DNA from: Phlebiopsis flavidoalba
Lineage: Eukaryota > Basidiomycota > Agaricomycetes > Polyporales > Phanerochaetaceae
Direction: 5' to 3'
NCBI GenBank assembly: GCA_035772785.1
Contig: JAOCPU010000001.1
Span: 2,418,001-2,482,000, forward strand
DNA length: 64,000 bases
Shown here: positions 12,982 to 24,179 of the stretch, in pieces
How the letters are laid out: every line of letters starts with the position of its first letter
How positions within the stretch are numbered: the stretch's first letter is position 1
The notes under the pieces: model-generated
What the model was told of the DNA's origin: nothing
Seen by the model: the letters and a program-made list of their open reading frames with translations, nothing else
Database searches by the model: none
Translations under genes and position numbers: made by a program

Positions 12982-13100
12982 GCGCATGTTGGTTTCCCCG
13001 CCGAGACCTTCGGCGGGTACTTATCCCGAGGACCACGAAAAGGTCTGCGCCAGGACGTCCACGCTCGCCGAGCAAGCGCGGGCCATCCCTCCCTCGGGAG
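12982..13100 (-). ncRNA. HDV-like ribozyme candidate, copy A
   Basis: On the minus strand this RNA folds as a nested pseudoknot. P1 pairs UCCCGAG (13093-13099) with CUCGGGA (13024-13030). P2 pairs GCGCA (13046-13050) with UGCGC (12982-12986). P3 is GACC/GGUC with a UUUUCGU loop. P4 is CCCGCCGA/UCGGCGGG (12997-13017), a perfect 8-bp stem unlike any other copy. The joining segments AAGUA and GAAACCAAC are conserved. A GC-rich hairpin with CGCUUGC/GCGAGCG fills the P1-P2 joint. Directly upstream is a leader helix GGUGCCU/AGGCACC (13192-13198 with 13102-13108) whose loop holds a 54-base intron (13178-13125). Upstream again is a hairpin GACCGGG/CCCGGUC (13201-13236). It follows small gene A on the same strand. 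Confidence 0.75.
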
Positions 13101-13836
13101 GGGTGCCTTCGGCTGACGTGTTGCCTAAACGCGCGTCACGGTCAGCGCTCGTCGTGGTGAAGACGAGATGCCACTCACCACACCAGTGCGGAGGCACCGT
13201 TGACCGGGTAGAGGCGGGCCCTGCCCCTCCCGGTCATATTGTCAAGAGAAAGGAGAAGCGATGAGAGTAGTGTAGGGTCGAGGAGCCGCGGAGCCCCTGC
13301 GACGCGCCCGACGCGGCAACATCGGACGCGCCGCGAGGACTTCTGGGCGAGACGGCGTTCGGAGGGAAATGCTCTCGCGATGCACCCGACGCGGCAACAT
13401 CTGGCGCATCTCGAGAGCGTTCGTCTCCGAGCCGGATAGGGTAGTGGCGTTCGGAGTAGAGTCGCCTTGGGCTAGAGGGGACAGATAAATCAGTGGGGGT
13501 AGCCCCGAGCCCCACCGGGGGGGCTCGGAGTATTAGGTATTACGGGGGTACGGTAGTATGTGGGCATAGGAAGAGTGCATGAAAGATAAATAGAAATAAA
13601 ATGAAGGAATGTTTTTTGTGTTTTTATGTTTTGAACAGTTTTTTTCTCGGGGTTGTTTTTATGTTTTCGAGAGGAGAGAGAAGAAAGAAAGAAAGAGATG
13701 TGGGCTTCAGCTTTGCCATCGACGAGAGGACTTCGAACCCGGCTGCGCACTTCCGAGCTCTCCGTCGTCCCATCGACAGCGCGGCCTACGCCCACTTTTT
13801 TTGGGGGGCATAGCAAGCAACGAGAACGAGGATTGC

Positions 13837-14219
13837 TCACTTCTGCATCCACTGCGCACGCGTGCCCTTCCGCATCTTGCGAATCAGCTTGTTCCTCTCC
13901 ACCTTCTCAAAGCCCTCTACCCGGACCGGCATGTTGCGGAACTGCCTGCCCAACGTCGAGCGGGAGGATATTGGAGGACCTGATGAGTCCCTCGATGGCA
14001 AAGGGCACCCGCATCCTCCCGCGCGACGGGACTTCTTTGGGCTTGCGAGTGCTCGGAGGCGGGGGCAGGTCGCGACGCAGACTCCTGGAGGTGCTTCTCA
14101 AAGCCGCGGTAGCGGATCGAGGGGTCTCCCCTGGCGTCCGTGCTCGACAGGAGGGCGTAGCTGGGGGCGACGGGAGCGAACTCGACGATGCGGATGTGGG
14201 GCATGTGGTGGTCCGTCAT
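13837..14219 (-). CDS. Small ribozyme-tailed gene family, member A (H-like)
   Basis: Function unknown. The frame opens MTDHHMPHIRIVEFAPVAP and continues T-D-A-R-G-D-P-S-I-R-Y-R-G-F-E-K-H-L, which matches D-A-R-R-D-P-S-I-V-Y-G-S-F-E-R-L of member H. After frame changes it goes on through PPPSTRKPKEVPSRGRMRVP and ends R-V-E-G-F-E-K-V-E-R-N-K-L-I-R-K-M-R-K-G near 13860. A GTGAGC directly at the end (from about 13840) may be a splice donor instead of a stop, as in the other members, which splice to a short second exon. The protein is strongly basic at its C-terminus. Downstream (13.26-13.8 kb) lie an A-rich intron, a hairpin GAGCCC.../...GGGCTCG near 13500, and the ribozyme. This is the only family gene on the minus strand. 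Confidence 0.6.
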
Positions 14220-14284
14220 GTTGTGCGTGTGCGTGTGCGTGCGGGGGTAGTGGTGGTCACTGGAAGAGATGCAGCTGGCCGCGG

Positions 14285-14320
14285 TCCGAGTATTAAAGGT
14301 TTTCGGTCAGCCTCCTCGTG
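14285..14320 (-). promoter_or_regulatory. Promoter of small gene A
   Basis: On the minus strand GAGGCTGACC is followed about 10 bases later by TTTAATACT, a TATA-like box, some 75-80 bases before the ATG at 14219. Other members carry the same decamer core in the opposite orientation (GTCAGCCTC) before their TATA box. Confidence 0.45.
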
Positions 14321-14329
14321 CTCGGCTTG

Positions 14330-15320
14330 AAGTCGGATGACATCATATGCCGTCTCAGAGCGAATACTCGAGGCCGGCGGTGGAACTTGGTCTCGATCCG
14401 GTGCGTATGTTTCTGTCCAGCGATCTTGCCGTGCTCTCTATCATGAAAGCCGCTCATGGGAGGTACTTACGCATTGTCTAAGTCCGTCGTTTGGAATCTT
14501 GCAGCGCGACCCATTATGATTGCAAAGTTTGAGACTGAGTACTATGTCTTAACTAGCAATGGCAGCAGAGGGGTTGTGTGCAGCTAAAGTTTGTGCATCT
14601 GGATGCATCGCTCATGGTGTGTGCAGCGTGTATGTACACGAGTCCGAGTCGGTGATCGAGTCGCCGGCCGCGGCGGGGTTCGAACCTACGCGTCTAGCCT
14701 CGATCCCCACGCCACGCGTGGAACTTACCGCGGACGCGTCGCTCTTGCGGCTCTCGCGATTGCAGCCCCAGCCCGAGCGGGTTCTAGCTCGAGATGCACT
14801 CCCCGTAAGGAGCGATCATGCACATGAATACAGCGTTCTGAATCGACCAAGGCCTCAGAATGCAGGCACCGGGTGTGCGTAGGTTAATCCCGGTCGATAC
14901 TACCACTGATATCGAGGTGCGTATAGTAAAGTACTTACTCTTATTCCCGTGTAGAGACCGACTTCCTTGTGTAGAAGGACCCACAATGAGATTTCTCGAT
15001 ATAAACAGTCAAAATGGTGTAAGTAGTACATAACAATGGCTATGAAATATACATGCGTGCTGTACGAACGTCCTCATACTCGTTGTAAGGTCTTCCATTC
15101 TGCGCTCGGATTTTGGAAGCAGTCGAATAAGCTGCTGAGCTCAAGAACGGTACCGTGGCACTGGTCTCCCGATTGGCCTTCTGGACGTTTAGAAGCAGGA
15201 TCGGGGTGCAGCACCACGATCGTTTGGACCGATGTCAGCCTCCCGAGCGAGGTCCGCGCGGTCCTGCGTGACAGTCCAGGACATGCTCCGGGGCTGACGG
15301 CAAGACGACCGAGCCTTCGG
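14330..15320. other. Intergenic region with a B-box-like tRNA remnant
   Basis: This is the shared upstream space of the divergent small genes A and B. No protein family is recognisable. On the minus strand around 14670-14760 there is GGTTCGAACC, which fits a tRNA T-arm/B box, preceded by GCGACGCGTC as in the similar segment at 31.0 kb. No complete cloverleaf can be drawn. Confidence 0.35.
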
Positions 15321-15326
15321 CATCCC

Positions 15327-15345
15327 GTCAGCCTCGGTATATAAG
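15327..15345 (+). promoter_or_regulatory. Promoter of small gene B: GTCAGCCTC plus TATATAAG
   Basis: GTCAGCCTC (15327-15335) is followed at once by TATATAAG (15338-15345), about 115 bases before the ATG. A CA-rich pyrimidine-poor leader (ACACATACATACCC type) fills the rest, as in members E, F and G. Confidence 0.65.
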
Positions 15346-15458
15346 ACCCCCTCCTCGGTCCAGGGTCCCCCAGTAAACCTTGCAACGCACACCACGAGCA
15401 TAACCTACTACCCCCACGCATACCCAAACCCCACACATACATACCCATCCACACCACA

Positions 15459-16329
15459 ATGCCTCGCTTCCCCATCTCCCTTCGCTCTCTTCGCCGTCGA
15501 AGAAAGCCGCGCCGTGTGGCGGCGGCCCGCCCAAGAGGCGAGCGACACCGCCGACGCGCTCCTGGCCGCCTACGCGCGCTACGAGCGCAAGCCTGGCTCG
15601 CTGTTCTTCCGGCCAGACTTGATCCTGCTCCCGCGCGCAGCGTGAGCGGCCGCAGCTCGTCTTCCCCACTCCGTCGCGCACTCTGCCCGACGTCGACGAG
15701 CTGCCCGTCCCCTGCGGCTGCGCACGACGGCCCGCTGCCGTTCACAAGCTGGTCCCGCTGCAGCGTGCGCAGGCGCAGGACGAGATCCGTCGTCGCATGG
15801 AGGGCTTCGAGATCGCGGAGACCCATGCGGCGATGCTTGAGGTATGTGCCGACTTCTGCTGATTTTCTCACTGGTGCTTTGCATCCCTTCGCGCGGGCGC
15901 AGTGGGGGCTGGCGAGGTGTCCGCGACGGCCGGTCGGGCTGTCACTGATGGTGCGCACAGCCATCAGCGGGAGCACGACGGGCCTGCGCGGGCACTGGAC
16001 ACCCGGGGGGCGTCGTCGGTGTCTCGAGGGCTGAGGGCAGCGGTACGCACAGCCGCTGGCTCGATGTCTTCGAGGTGCACGATGGCGCGCCTTTGCGCCT
16101 TCCTGACTTGGTCGGTTCGGTCGTGACGTCTGCGATAAAAACCCAAAAACAACGCAAAAAATAAAAACACAAAAAAAATGACTTGATCACATACCCGTAA
16201 TACTTTCGAGCCCCCAGTGGGCTCGGGGCCACCCCTGCCACTGACTGCTCTTGTTCCCTTGTAGACTGGCCGACCAGACCCTGGACCTCCTCTCACCGGG
16301 TCAGCGTGTGTCGTTGTACGGATGCGGTG
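15459..16329 (+). CDS. Small ribozyme-tailed gene family, member B
   Basis: The protein begins MPRFPISLRSLRR, the basic N-terminus shared with D, E, F and G, and exon 1 ends in D-E-I-R-R-R-M-E-G-F-E-I-A-E-T-H-A-A-M-L-E. An intron runs from GTATGT at 15842 to the AG at 16263-16264. Exon 2 starts T-G-R-P-D-P like the other members and stays open to a TGA that overlaps the next splice donor at 16327. One or two indels must be assumed in the middle of exon 1 (about 15490-15690), where the core motif is not readable. The intron carries an A-rich tract and, near its 3' end, a hairpin CGAGCCC/GGGCTCG (about 16208-16228). No known domain, signal peptide or membrane segment is seen. Function is unknown; the link to the downstream ribozyme is the main clue. 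Confidence 0.6.
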
Positions 16330-16414
16330 AGTAGACTCAGCACCCCTACGCATCGTTGGCGATACTGATGGACTTCGCATTGTAGGCAACATCCGTACCG
16401 GCTGGGGCACATCC

Positions 16415-16570
16415 ATCCTGAGGGATGGAGAGGCCGCGCCCGGCTGCCCAGCGGCTCGGGCGCGGTCCTCCTAGCGCAGACCTTTCCGCTGGTCCTCGGG
16501 ATAAGTACCGTCTGGAGGGTCTGTTGGTCTTCGGCCGCAGGCCTCAGCGAGGAAACCACCACACATGCGC
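16415..16570 (+). ncRNA. HDV-like ribozyme candidate, copy B (decayed P4)
   Basis: P1 is AUCCUGAG (16415-16422) with CUCGGGAU (16495-16502). P2 is GCGCA (16474-16478) with UGCGC (16566-16570). P3 is GACC/GGUC. The joint hairpin is a long perfect stem, GGCCGCGCCCG/CGGGCGCGGUC (about 16431-16467). Upstream, the leader helix UACGGAUG/CAUCCGUA (16317-16324 with 16390-16397) brackets a 59-base intron (16327-16385). P4 is poorly paired here, and the last joint reads GAAACCACCACA with an insertion before UGCGC. This copy may be losing activity. Confidence 0.7.
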
Positions 16571-17589
16571 CGTTCGATGTATGATGCTGTGATGTTTTGC
16601 TTGGTGATCCCCAAAATGTGCCAGGGCCTCTTCGCTATGTTGCGTTCACATAGATGGAGCCGGCGAGTAGAGTGTGCGATGTACGTGCGAAGACTGAGTT
16701 TCAACAATTTCGTTGCGAGTTTCGCTTTGAAAGCGGAGTGACGTTCCATTCGGTGATCTTCCGGACGGCGTTTCCTTTGCGAGACCCTCGCTTCACCTTC
16801 GCTCAAACATCGACGTCTTGATATATCCCCCCAAACCGGCTTTCAAACTTTGAACTTGAGACCTAGTAGCTTCTATCCCACGCGACGTCATTTCCACCCT
16901 TCGAGCCTTTTTTACATGCTTCCACTCCATTTGCGTCCACACCTGAAAGTTCTACGTGCGACAGTAGGCGCTCTTCAAATACTGAGTCCATGTGCACATG
17001 TGGCGTGAGTTCAATGACGTCTTGTTTTGAGAGCAGACAAGGGTGCCATGGAACTTGTATATTTCGGTATGTGGTCATCCTCGAGCTTTTGCAAATATCC
17101 TCTCAAAGATAGACCAGTTTTACGATATGCCCTTGGCAATTCAGACGTCTGTGTGGCCTTGCAGTGGTCTATACTGTCGAGTCAACCGTGCAGTGGGTGG
17201 CAGGGGTCGCTCGCGTCCCCAGCTGCGGCATCTATCGTGTCCGGCCGTGAGATAGGATTGCATCGATCTCTCACGCGGTCGTAGCACCTCAGCCGATGTG
17301 AAAATGATGCTGCATTCATCAAAGCGTGTATTTCGTCTGAACAAGGCAGCAAGTTCTTTGTCGGACGTCATAGACCACGGCGTTGGTTCGGATTCACTCA
17401 ATATCTTGCTTCCAGTCTTGCGAATAGCTGCCGTTGGCTGGCAGTCTTCGCGTAATGAACGCGTTTTCGCCGGATCGAGGGCTAGATCTTCCTGGAAACG
17501 AATGCCAGGCAAGGTTTTCAGACTGGCGGTATATAAGGTACGTCCCAATTACGCTCGAATTTAGTCTGCTCCTAAGCACAAGTGGAAAC
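16571..17589. other. Intergenic region
   Basis: AT-richer DNA between ribozyme B and the first P450. Open frames are short and unrecognised. The P450 promoter is expected near 17500-17580; TATATAAG occurs at 17530-17537, about 55 bases before its ATG. Confidence 0.4.
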
Positions 17590-19906
17590 ATGAACCTCCT
17601 TCTCTTATTACTCCCACTTCTTGCAGTCTCCCTCGTCTTACTCAAGCGTCGCATCAGACAAGGCATCGTCGTTTGCCCCCTGGTCCCAAGAGCCTTCATT
17701 CATTGGATCTTTGCTCGAGTACCCCAAGGACCACCAATGGCTGACTTTATGCAATGGAGTTGCCGTGCAAATACGGTCCGTGAGTTTCACATGATTAAAG
17801 AGCTCGTGTGTGACTTATTCATCATCTCAAGACTCCGACTTCATTTATTTTACCCTACTGTCGGCCAGCCTGTCCTTGTACTAAACTCCGTTGAGGCGAC
17901 CAATGACCTACTCACGAAGGGGGCGGTCGGCGATCTACTCTGATAGGTAAGAAAGACAGTCCTATCACCCCGACGCCGTACTAATTTCGGCGTTATAGAG
18001 TCCGCCTGCGCATGATCGATTTTTGTACCTCTTTTCCTACCATTTTATTCGCTTGAATCTCATTCTTCATTCCACACAGAACCGGCTGGGACAAGAACGT
18101 AGGCTTGCTTGGATATGGCGAACGCTGGAAACAGCATCGACGCCTCTTCCAGCAACACTTCAAACCCTACTGCAATGCAACAGTAACCATGCGCGTATCT
18201 CGAGGGAGAGCAAGTGATGTTGCAGACAGATACTCGAGACTCCCGATTCATTTATGAAGCACATTCAACGGTGAGCGTTCTTCAGGAGTCTCTGCAGTTT
18301 TTGCTCCAGAACTAGAAATTCACGCTTCAATCTATAGCTTAGCCGGGCTGTGATTGTAAAAAGGTAGCATATGGTATCGAAGTCAAGCTTCAGGATTACC
18401 CCTCACATAGTCGCTGCCGAGAAAGCGCTGCTATCTCTTGCAGCTGTCGGACTGCGGTTCTCATATCTAGGTGCGCTTCTTACCATTCTATGGTAGCAGC
18501 AGTGTTCTCGAGCCCACCAAGAGTTTAGTCGAATATCTCCCGTGGCGTTTAAGTCCTTTCCGATGACCTGAGTATTCCGATGTATAATTGAATATCTGTC
18601 TGGCGTGTATACTTCATCTACCCACCTGGATCCTGGTGCGCGGTTTAGTCGTGATATCGAGAGATGGCAAAAAGATGTCAGCCTCATGTACGACGTCCCA
18701 TTCCAGATAGTCAAAGACGGGCTGGTACAGTCATCAATCCGCGCTTGTTTTTATCAACCTCGTACTGATTGCACCTTGTGATAGACAAGAAAAAAGGAAA
18801 AAAAAAAACCGGATCAGCAAAACTTCCATTGACCGGGCTTTCAATGCTATCTGAACTTTTGACGAACAGCGCAGGACGGTACGGAGGCTGAGCGTCTTTA
18901 TTCACGATCTCACTGCTCATCGTATGTCGGTAGGATCCTCTCAGTCCACCGTAAATCATTGACTAAGATCGAAAACTCATAAATATCAAAGTGGCGGCGT
19001 CATGTGACTACAGTGCGACGTCCAACATAATTGAGGCATCGATCTAATTCCTTGCAGAGCGTATCACAGCTGTGGAGTTTTGTACTTGCGATGCTACTTT
19101 TTCCAGATGTGTCAAACAACTGCCCAAGCAGAGATTGACCGCGTCATAGGCCGCGATCGCTTACCCCCAGAGCTAAGCGGATCGCGAATCGCTGCCATAC
19201 ATTACTGCGCCATCATGAAAGAGACATTTCGGTATGTTGTCATTGCATCTTGAACGGGATATCTGAAGTGCTAACCTCACTTATCTCAGCTGGCGTCCTG
19301 TGGTTCCCTTGGGTTTTGTTGCGATCACAAACTACCGTGTACACTGGCGACTGATCGTCCGGTAGCCGTGCCCCATCGACTTCTCGTCGACGACGAATAT
19401 AAAGGGTACCATGTACCTGCCGGAACAACCGTAATCGGAAACGTGTGGTCAGTGCTCTTCTTTAGTTACCTCGTCTCTGGCAACTAATGGTGCATCTATG
19501 GGCGATCACGCACGATGAGGAAATGTTTCCAAACCCCGATGTCTTTGACCCCACGCGCCATTTTGAATACGGAGGGCCGATCTAGCCCTTCGAATAGACG
19601 TCGTCGGACACTGTATTTGGATTTTGGACGAAGGATCTGTCCTGGTCGCCACTTAGTCGCTGCTGACACGGTCTGGACTGCGATTGCGCATATACTCGCT
19701 GCTTTCGAAATCCAGAAGAAAAGCGATCGGGGGGAAGATGGAGATAGATGTACTGGCGCCATCTGGAGAGTACATTCCAGGGCTGTTGTTGTAAGTGTGC
19801 TTCCTGTCAGTGCGTAGTCGAAGAGAGTCTCAACAGTTATTGTCCAGACATCCTGCTCCTTTCTCAGCGGCATTTTAAGCCTCGTTCTGAGAAGTTCGAA
19901 ACTTAG
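17590..19906 (+). CDS. Cytochrome P450, tandem copy 1, frameshifted
   Basis: A microsomal P450 monooxygenase of the type often annotated as OrdA-like in basidiomycetes; its substrate cannot be told. It opens with MNLLLLLLPLLAVSLVLL, an N-terminal membrane anchor, followed by L-V-P-R-A-like proline-rich text (out of frame for L-P-P-G-P). Then come G-Q-P-V-L-V-L-N-S-V-E-A-T-N-D-L-L (17859-17912), the C-helix region G-W-D-K-N-V-G-L-L-G-Y-G-E-R-W (about 18083-18125), and the heme-binding loop FGRRICPGRHLVAADTVW (19623-19675), with the cysteine ligand present. The I-helix and ExxR regions (about 19090-19230) are badly broken. The end has P-S-G-E-Y-I-P-G-L-L, an intron at GTAAGT (19789), and a last exon ending K-P-R-S-E-K-F-E-T. 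Roughly ten indels are needed. Confidence 0.8.
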
Positions 19907-20824
19907 TTCAATCACCCTGTTTATATGAGTAGCGTTGTCCTACGCAGAGTCATGTCATCTGAGACGATGAGACAGCGTAAAATGCAACAAGCGGCGAGCC
20001 AGAGCCTATGTGCGGAGGTTTCCGTACTGGTAGAGTCTGGTTGTTCCTACACATACTTTTGCTAACAACTCGTGCTCTGCAAACATCTGAAAGCTTGACC
20101 ATTGATGGCTACAAAACGTGTCTCGTCATCTCTGTCGTCTGTCTTCACGATAGCCTTATGCCAACTTCCTGCCGGCGTAGGAAAAGGCGTAAGCGAGGTA
20201 GTGAGTGTTGACCGTATGAGGACGCAAGCTCGCCCCACCCACAACATAAAAGTCGCATTGGAAGCCTTGAGGCCTGTAGAGTTCTAACCTACTACCGAAG
20301 AGTCGCGTTGATACCTAGCGAAGATAAACATCGATATCCCGTCAAGCTTTCAGCGTGCGCGCTTCAGTCCGCTAGCCTCAGCTGTAATACGACGCTACAA
20401 GGGTGGGTTCCGGAGCTGACGGCGTGTGGGCACGCCAAGTTGTTCTCGTCGTCGTGCAGGTCTAAGGAATTTTCCGAGCTCGGGCGACTGTTTCAATTTT
20501 ATATAGATTCTTCATGTTTGCGAAGTAGCTCGATTGATCTCTTTACTCACTGTCTTTGCAGGTGGCGAGTATGCCATGAAGAAACAATGCCAGATTAATG
20601 GTGACGCTCGTCGTGACCTCAACACTTGATATCTACTTACTTCGTTCAGGTTTTAAAGTTCCAAGCCTTGCGCATGCTCTATCTAAAAAAAGCCAGTCTC
20701 GAAAATCTGGACAGCATATAGTTGGAGGCCAAAGTAGTATTATTTCAATGTTTCAACTAGACTACACTGTATAAGAGAAGGAATAGGTAGCGACGACAGA
20801 GCCCTGAGACAATTGAAATGTGAT
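19907..20824. other. Intergenic region
   Basis: No protein family, repeat or RNA gene is recognisable between P450 copy 1 and the solitary ribozyme. Confidence 0.35.
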
Positions 20825-20960
20825 GATGCGTGTTGGTTTCGCTCCAAGCTGTGGTAAACTCACAGACCTTGGAGGTACTTGTCCCCGAGACCACGAAGAA
20901 GGTCCGCATCCAGACGGCCATGCCAGGAGCAAGCGGCATCGACCGTCCTCCTCGAGGGAT
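20825..20960 (-). ncRNA. HDV-like ribozyme candidate, solitary copy I
   Basis: This is the most diverged copy, and its divergence supports the fold. On the minus strand P2 is GAUGCG (20905-20910) with CGCAUC (20825-20830), different bases from GCGCA/UGCGC but still fully paired. P1 pairs UCCC-CGAG (20951-20959, one bulged U) with CUCGGGGA (20882-20889). P3 is GACC/GGUC. P4 is CUCCAAG...CUUGGAG topped by CUGUG/CACAG, a perfect stem seen in no other copy. The joint hairpin has GACGG/CCGUC and GAUGCC/GGCAU. AAGUA and GAAACCAAC are unchanged. No small family gene and no leader intron are visible upstream on this strand. Confidence 0.7.
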
Positions 20961-22061
20961 GAGAAGAGTGAAAACGACGCACCGGTGTCCACACCCACAA
21001 GACGAGGAGCCTGCTTGTTCGTCCCCTAGGAAACGTCCATCGCTCTTGTTCCGGCTTGACCTTCGTCCGTAGATACGAGGCTTGAGGACCACGTCCACAA
21101 CATAAAGGATTATCTAAACGGCTGACATCCTCGCGCATAATACACACTACGAGGCGTCGTTGCCCGCAACCCAAAGGACCTCATGTGGGATACCAGATCT
21201 GCCACATGACCAGCTCGATCCAAACAAGCTAGCAAGGATCCCCCAGTTGCCTGAAGAGGGGGAGTTAACATCGTAGGAGACAACATCGCACGGCCTTAGG
21301 GGCGACCACACCACTGTCAATGGCGTGCGTGCAGCCTATATTTCCCCCGTCAGGGAGAGTTGGCGCGCCCGGCAGATCATTGCAAGACACGCCAACCGAG
21401 AAAGAGCAAGTGCAAATGGCCACGGCAGAGACGAGACACGTTTGAGGAAGAGGGGGAAGGTGGAAGATGAGAACAAGACTGGGGGACGAGTGCGCGAGCG
21501 GGTGAGGTTCAAATATGGATGGCCTGGTTTGTTTGTCGCAGCTTGGGCGCGTGTTTGTACCCGCTGCCAAACAACGCGACGCGTCCGAGTTTGCACGCGG
21601 CGGCACACATGCTGGCCAAAAGTCATGCATATGCATGAGAGCTCTAAAGTTTTCGAAGGTTTGTTTGTCAAAAAATTGTCAAGATCCTTGCGCGTGATTT
21701 TTGTGAGCTTGCTGACAATGGAGGGGGGGGCTCCCTCGGCTCATGAAAAGCTTGAGGGTCGACCATTCATATCACTGACTGAACGTCAAGCCTCACACTC
21801 TGGAATGTCAAAATTGACACAAAATTTGCCTAGAACTTATCACTCATAGCAACTTGACGATATGGCACCCTTTTTCAGGCAGCTCTACTTGTTGACAGGA
21901 AACACGTGCTTGGACTCTAAGCGCCCTTGCTTAGCGCCAGGCTTCAACTCAAGAACGTTGCTTCGACGTTGAACTTGAACCCCACCACCACGACTCTTCA
22001 AAACCGCGACGGCTGGATCCGTGCTACTCCTTTTACCTTAATAATTGCCTAATTACTCACA
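20961..22061. other. Intergenic region
   Basis: No member of the small gene family is found upstream of ribozyme I, although a gene would be expected here on the minus strand. Frames such as the plus-strand one at 21325-21849 have no recognisable content. Confidence 0.35.
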
Positions 22062-24164
22062 ATGTGTAAGTCCTTTCGGTCTTTGACTTTCAAACCCATC
22101 CCAAATCTGAAACTCTCCGAATGTTCATAGCCGAAGAACATGCTGGATATGGACATGTCTACCACGATCCAACAGGGAGACGGACGGTGTCCATCCATCC
22201 AGACGGAGAGGTGCACTTCTCTGAACCGACGAACCTGTCGAATCGCAGTCCTCCCAATCGCCCAATCGTCCCGACGGCCCTGTACACGTCTTCATCTTCA
22301 CCTGCGCCTTGTTCCCAGCCTCCGGCCTCATCTGCCTCTACATCTTTCTATCCACCCAGAACCTCAAAAACACTGTTCATTCCCCATAAAATCGCCCCAC
22401 AACTTGCCGAACATCTTGAAAACATCCGTTTGACAGAAAGTTGGTCATACTCGGGTGACGACTTTGAGACGCAAACTGACCAGATCTTCGCTACGATTAT
22501 AGAACGCGCGGAGGCACGCACAGAAGAGCCATGGAAGAGAAAGAGGAAGACGTGCCAGCGCAAGAGATGCACACATTCCCAGGCGTAAGCACGAGGGAAG
22601 GGGTGGGTGCGATGGCTGATTACCGCGAGACGGTGGTCGCATCGAGACACGTAAACAACGGATCCCGGACACAAGAGGACGCACAGCCCTCTCATGATTC
22701 GCAGTCGTTGATGTACAACTCATCTACTCCTCCTCTTCGACTCGACACAGCTCCGCCTTCCAATTCAAACCATGGACCCGTCTCAACAGTCTCGACCACG
22801 GAAACTGGACTTGGGTCAACTCGGATAGCAGTGCCTCCCCGTACTGGGCCGATCTTCAAGTGATAGGCCAGTGTCGTCGTCGAAAGGAAAGCGAAGGCCG
22901 ACGCTTCGCTTAGGCCTCAGATCTCCGAGTTCAGGCGAATTTCTGACGCAGAAAGAGAAGCATTCATGCATCTGTGCCCCTTGTACATGGGTTCCGACGG
23001 CGTTGGCCGCGTGGGCTCTCCATCTCCGCTTCAAGTCAACACAGGAAGGTCCACCCTTGCTGGAGACATGATCGTCACTAGTGTTCAAAGGAACCGCCCC
23101 AACGTGGACTTCGGCTTCTGGAGGATCTTCCTTGCTCTCGAGACGAGAAGCCTGAAGAAGGAGTTTGAGATGATAGAAGCTAGGACATGGTCGCATCCGA
23201 ACGCTGGTGTCAACTTGGGCTCTAGTTCTAATCTGGCTTCTGGTTCTATGCCTGTTGGCTTCGTGTCTGGTGCTGGCACTAGTTTCTGGTTCTGGTACTA
23301 GTGGCAGTGTTGGTATGACTCGCGGACACGCTCCCGGGATTGCCTCCCATCCCGTTTACACCCAAGCTCTCCCGCCGGGGTTATTTTTTTCCTTCGTAAT
23401 GGTATCCCCGTCCTTGCCATTGCTGCAGATGCAAATGTTGTCTATGCGGTCCTTCAAGTTCTGAAGCCTCCCCAGCCCGTTCTCAGCAAGATCGTCACGT
23501 CACCAACACATCTCGTGCAGATCACCAAGGTCCTGATCAGCCTCGAGGCAAGGCAAGGCATCATCCAAAGCTTGCTTCCCCTGTATCGCAAATATGCCAA
23601 ACGATCGCCGTACGACATGCTGGTTCTCGTTGTTAGGGTCAATCTGCAGGGTGTCGTCCGTCGAGTTGTTTCTGCCAGTTGTTTTGGTCTTCCTCCTGGT
23701 CGGTTCGGACTCCAGAAGAGCCTTGACATGGAACCGGACCCTACTCTGAAACATCGGGTTCATGATGCATATGAAGAAGACCGACAAGGTGCTCAGAAGG
23801 GGGTTGCGTTCAACCTGCTGGTGAAGTCTGAGCCGGTCCCAGACGGCCAAATGGTGGTCTTCCGCGGATACGTGCCCTGGATCTCGATCGAGGAAATGCG
23901 TACAAGACACCTGTTGCAGTGTGGCCGATGCGTACCAACGCCTGGATGGCTCATCGTCGCTGACGGAGAGACTCTGCCGGTATTGCCTCTCCAGATTGCT
24001 GTTCACACTGCGCTTGCAAAGACCCTTCTCGAGAGGGACCCTATCCCGAAGACGGTTGACTACTTCAGAGATTACATACTCCCTACGCTCATCGCGGAAG
24101 CCAGCTCAGGTCCCTGCAACTCCTGTCCTTTGAGAATGGCGGAGAGCTTTTTACTCGTTCGGTG
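22062..24164 (+). CDS. Unrecognised multi-exon gene
   Basis: I do not recognise this gene. A 4-base first exon (ATGT at 22062-22065) joins across an intron (GTAAGT at 22066 to AG at 22130) to a frame reading M-S-E-E-H-A-G-Y-G-H-V-Y-H-D-P-T-G-R-R-T, then V-S-I-H-P-D-G-E-V-H-F, then a Ser/Pro-rich linker and HKIAPQLAEHLENIRLTE. The V-S-I-H-P-D-G-E-V-H-F strand is faintly like the WW-type modules common in Agaricomycete hypotheticals, but this is weak. Further blocks are S-E-I-S-E-F-R-R-I-S-D-A-E-R-E-A-F-M-H-L-C-P-L-Y-M-G across frame changes (about 22918-22985), and an uninterrupted frame at 23515-24162 with LISLEARQGIIQSLLPLYRKYAKRSPYDMLVLVV. It may be two genes. The strand call rests on the splice signals and the long frames. 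Confidence 0.4.
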
Positions 24165-24179
24165 AGGAGCTCAAGGAGC

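Noticed and set aside
23500..24006. Minus-strand 168-codon frame opposite the 216-codon plus frame
   Set aside because: Splice signals and upstream exons favour the plus strand; no family supports the minus frame.
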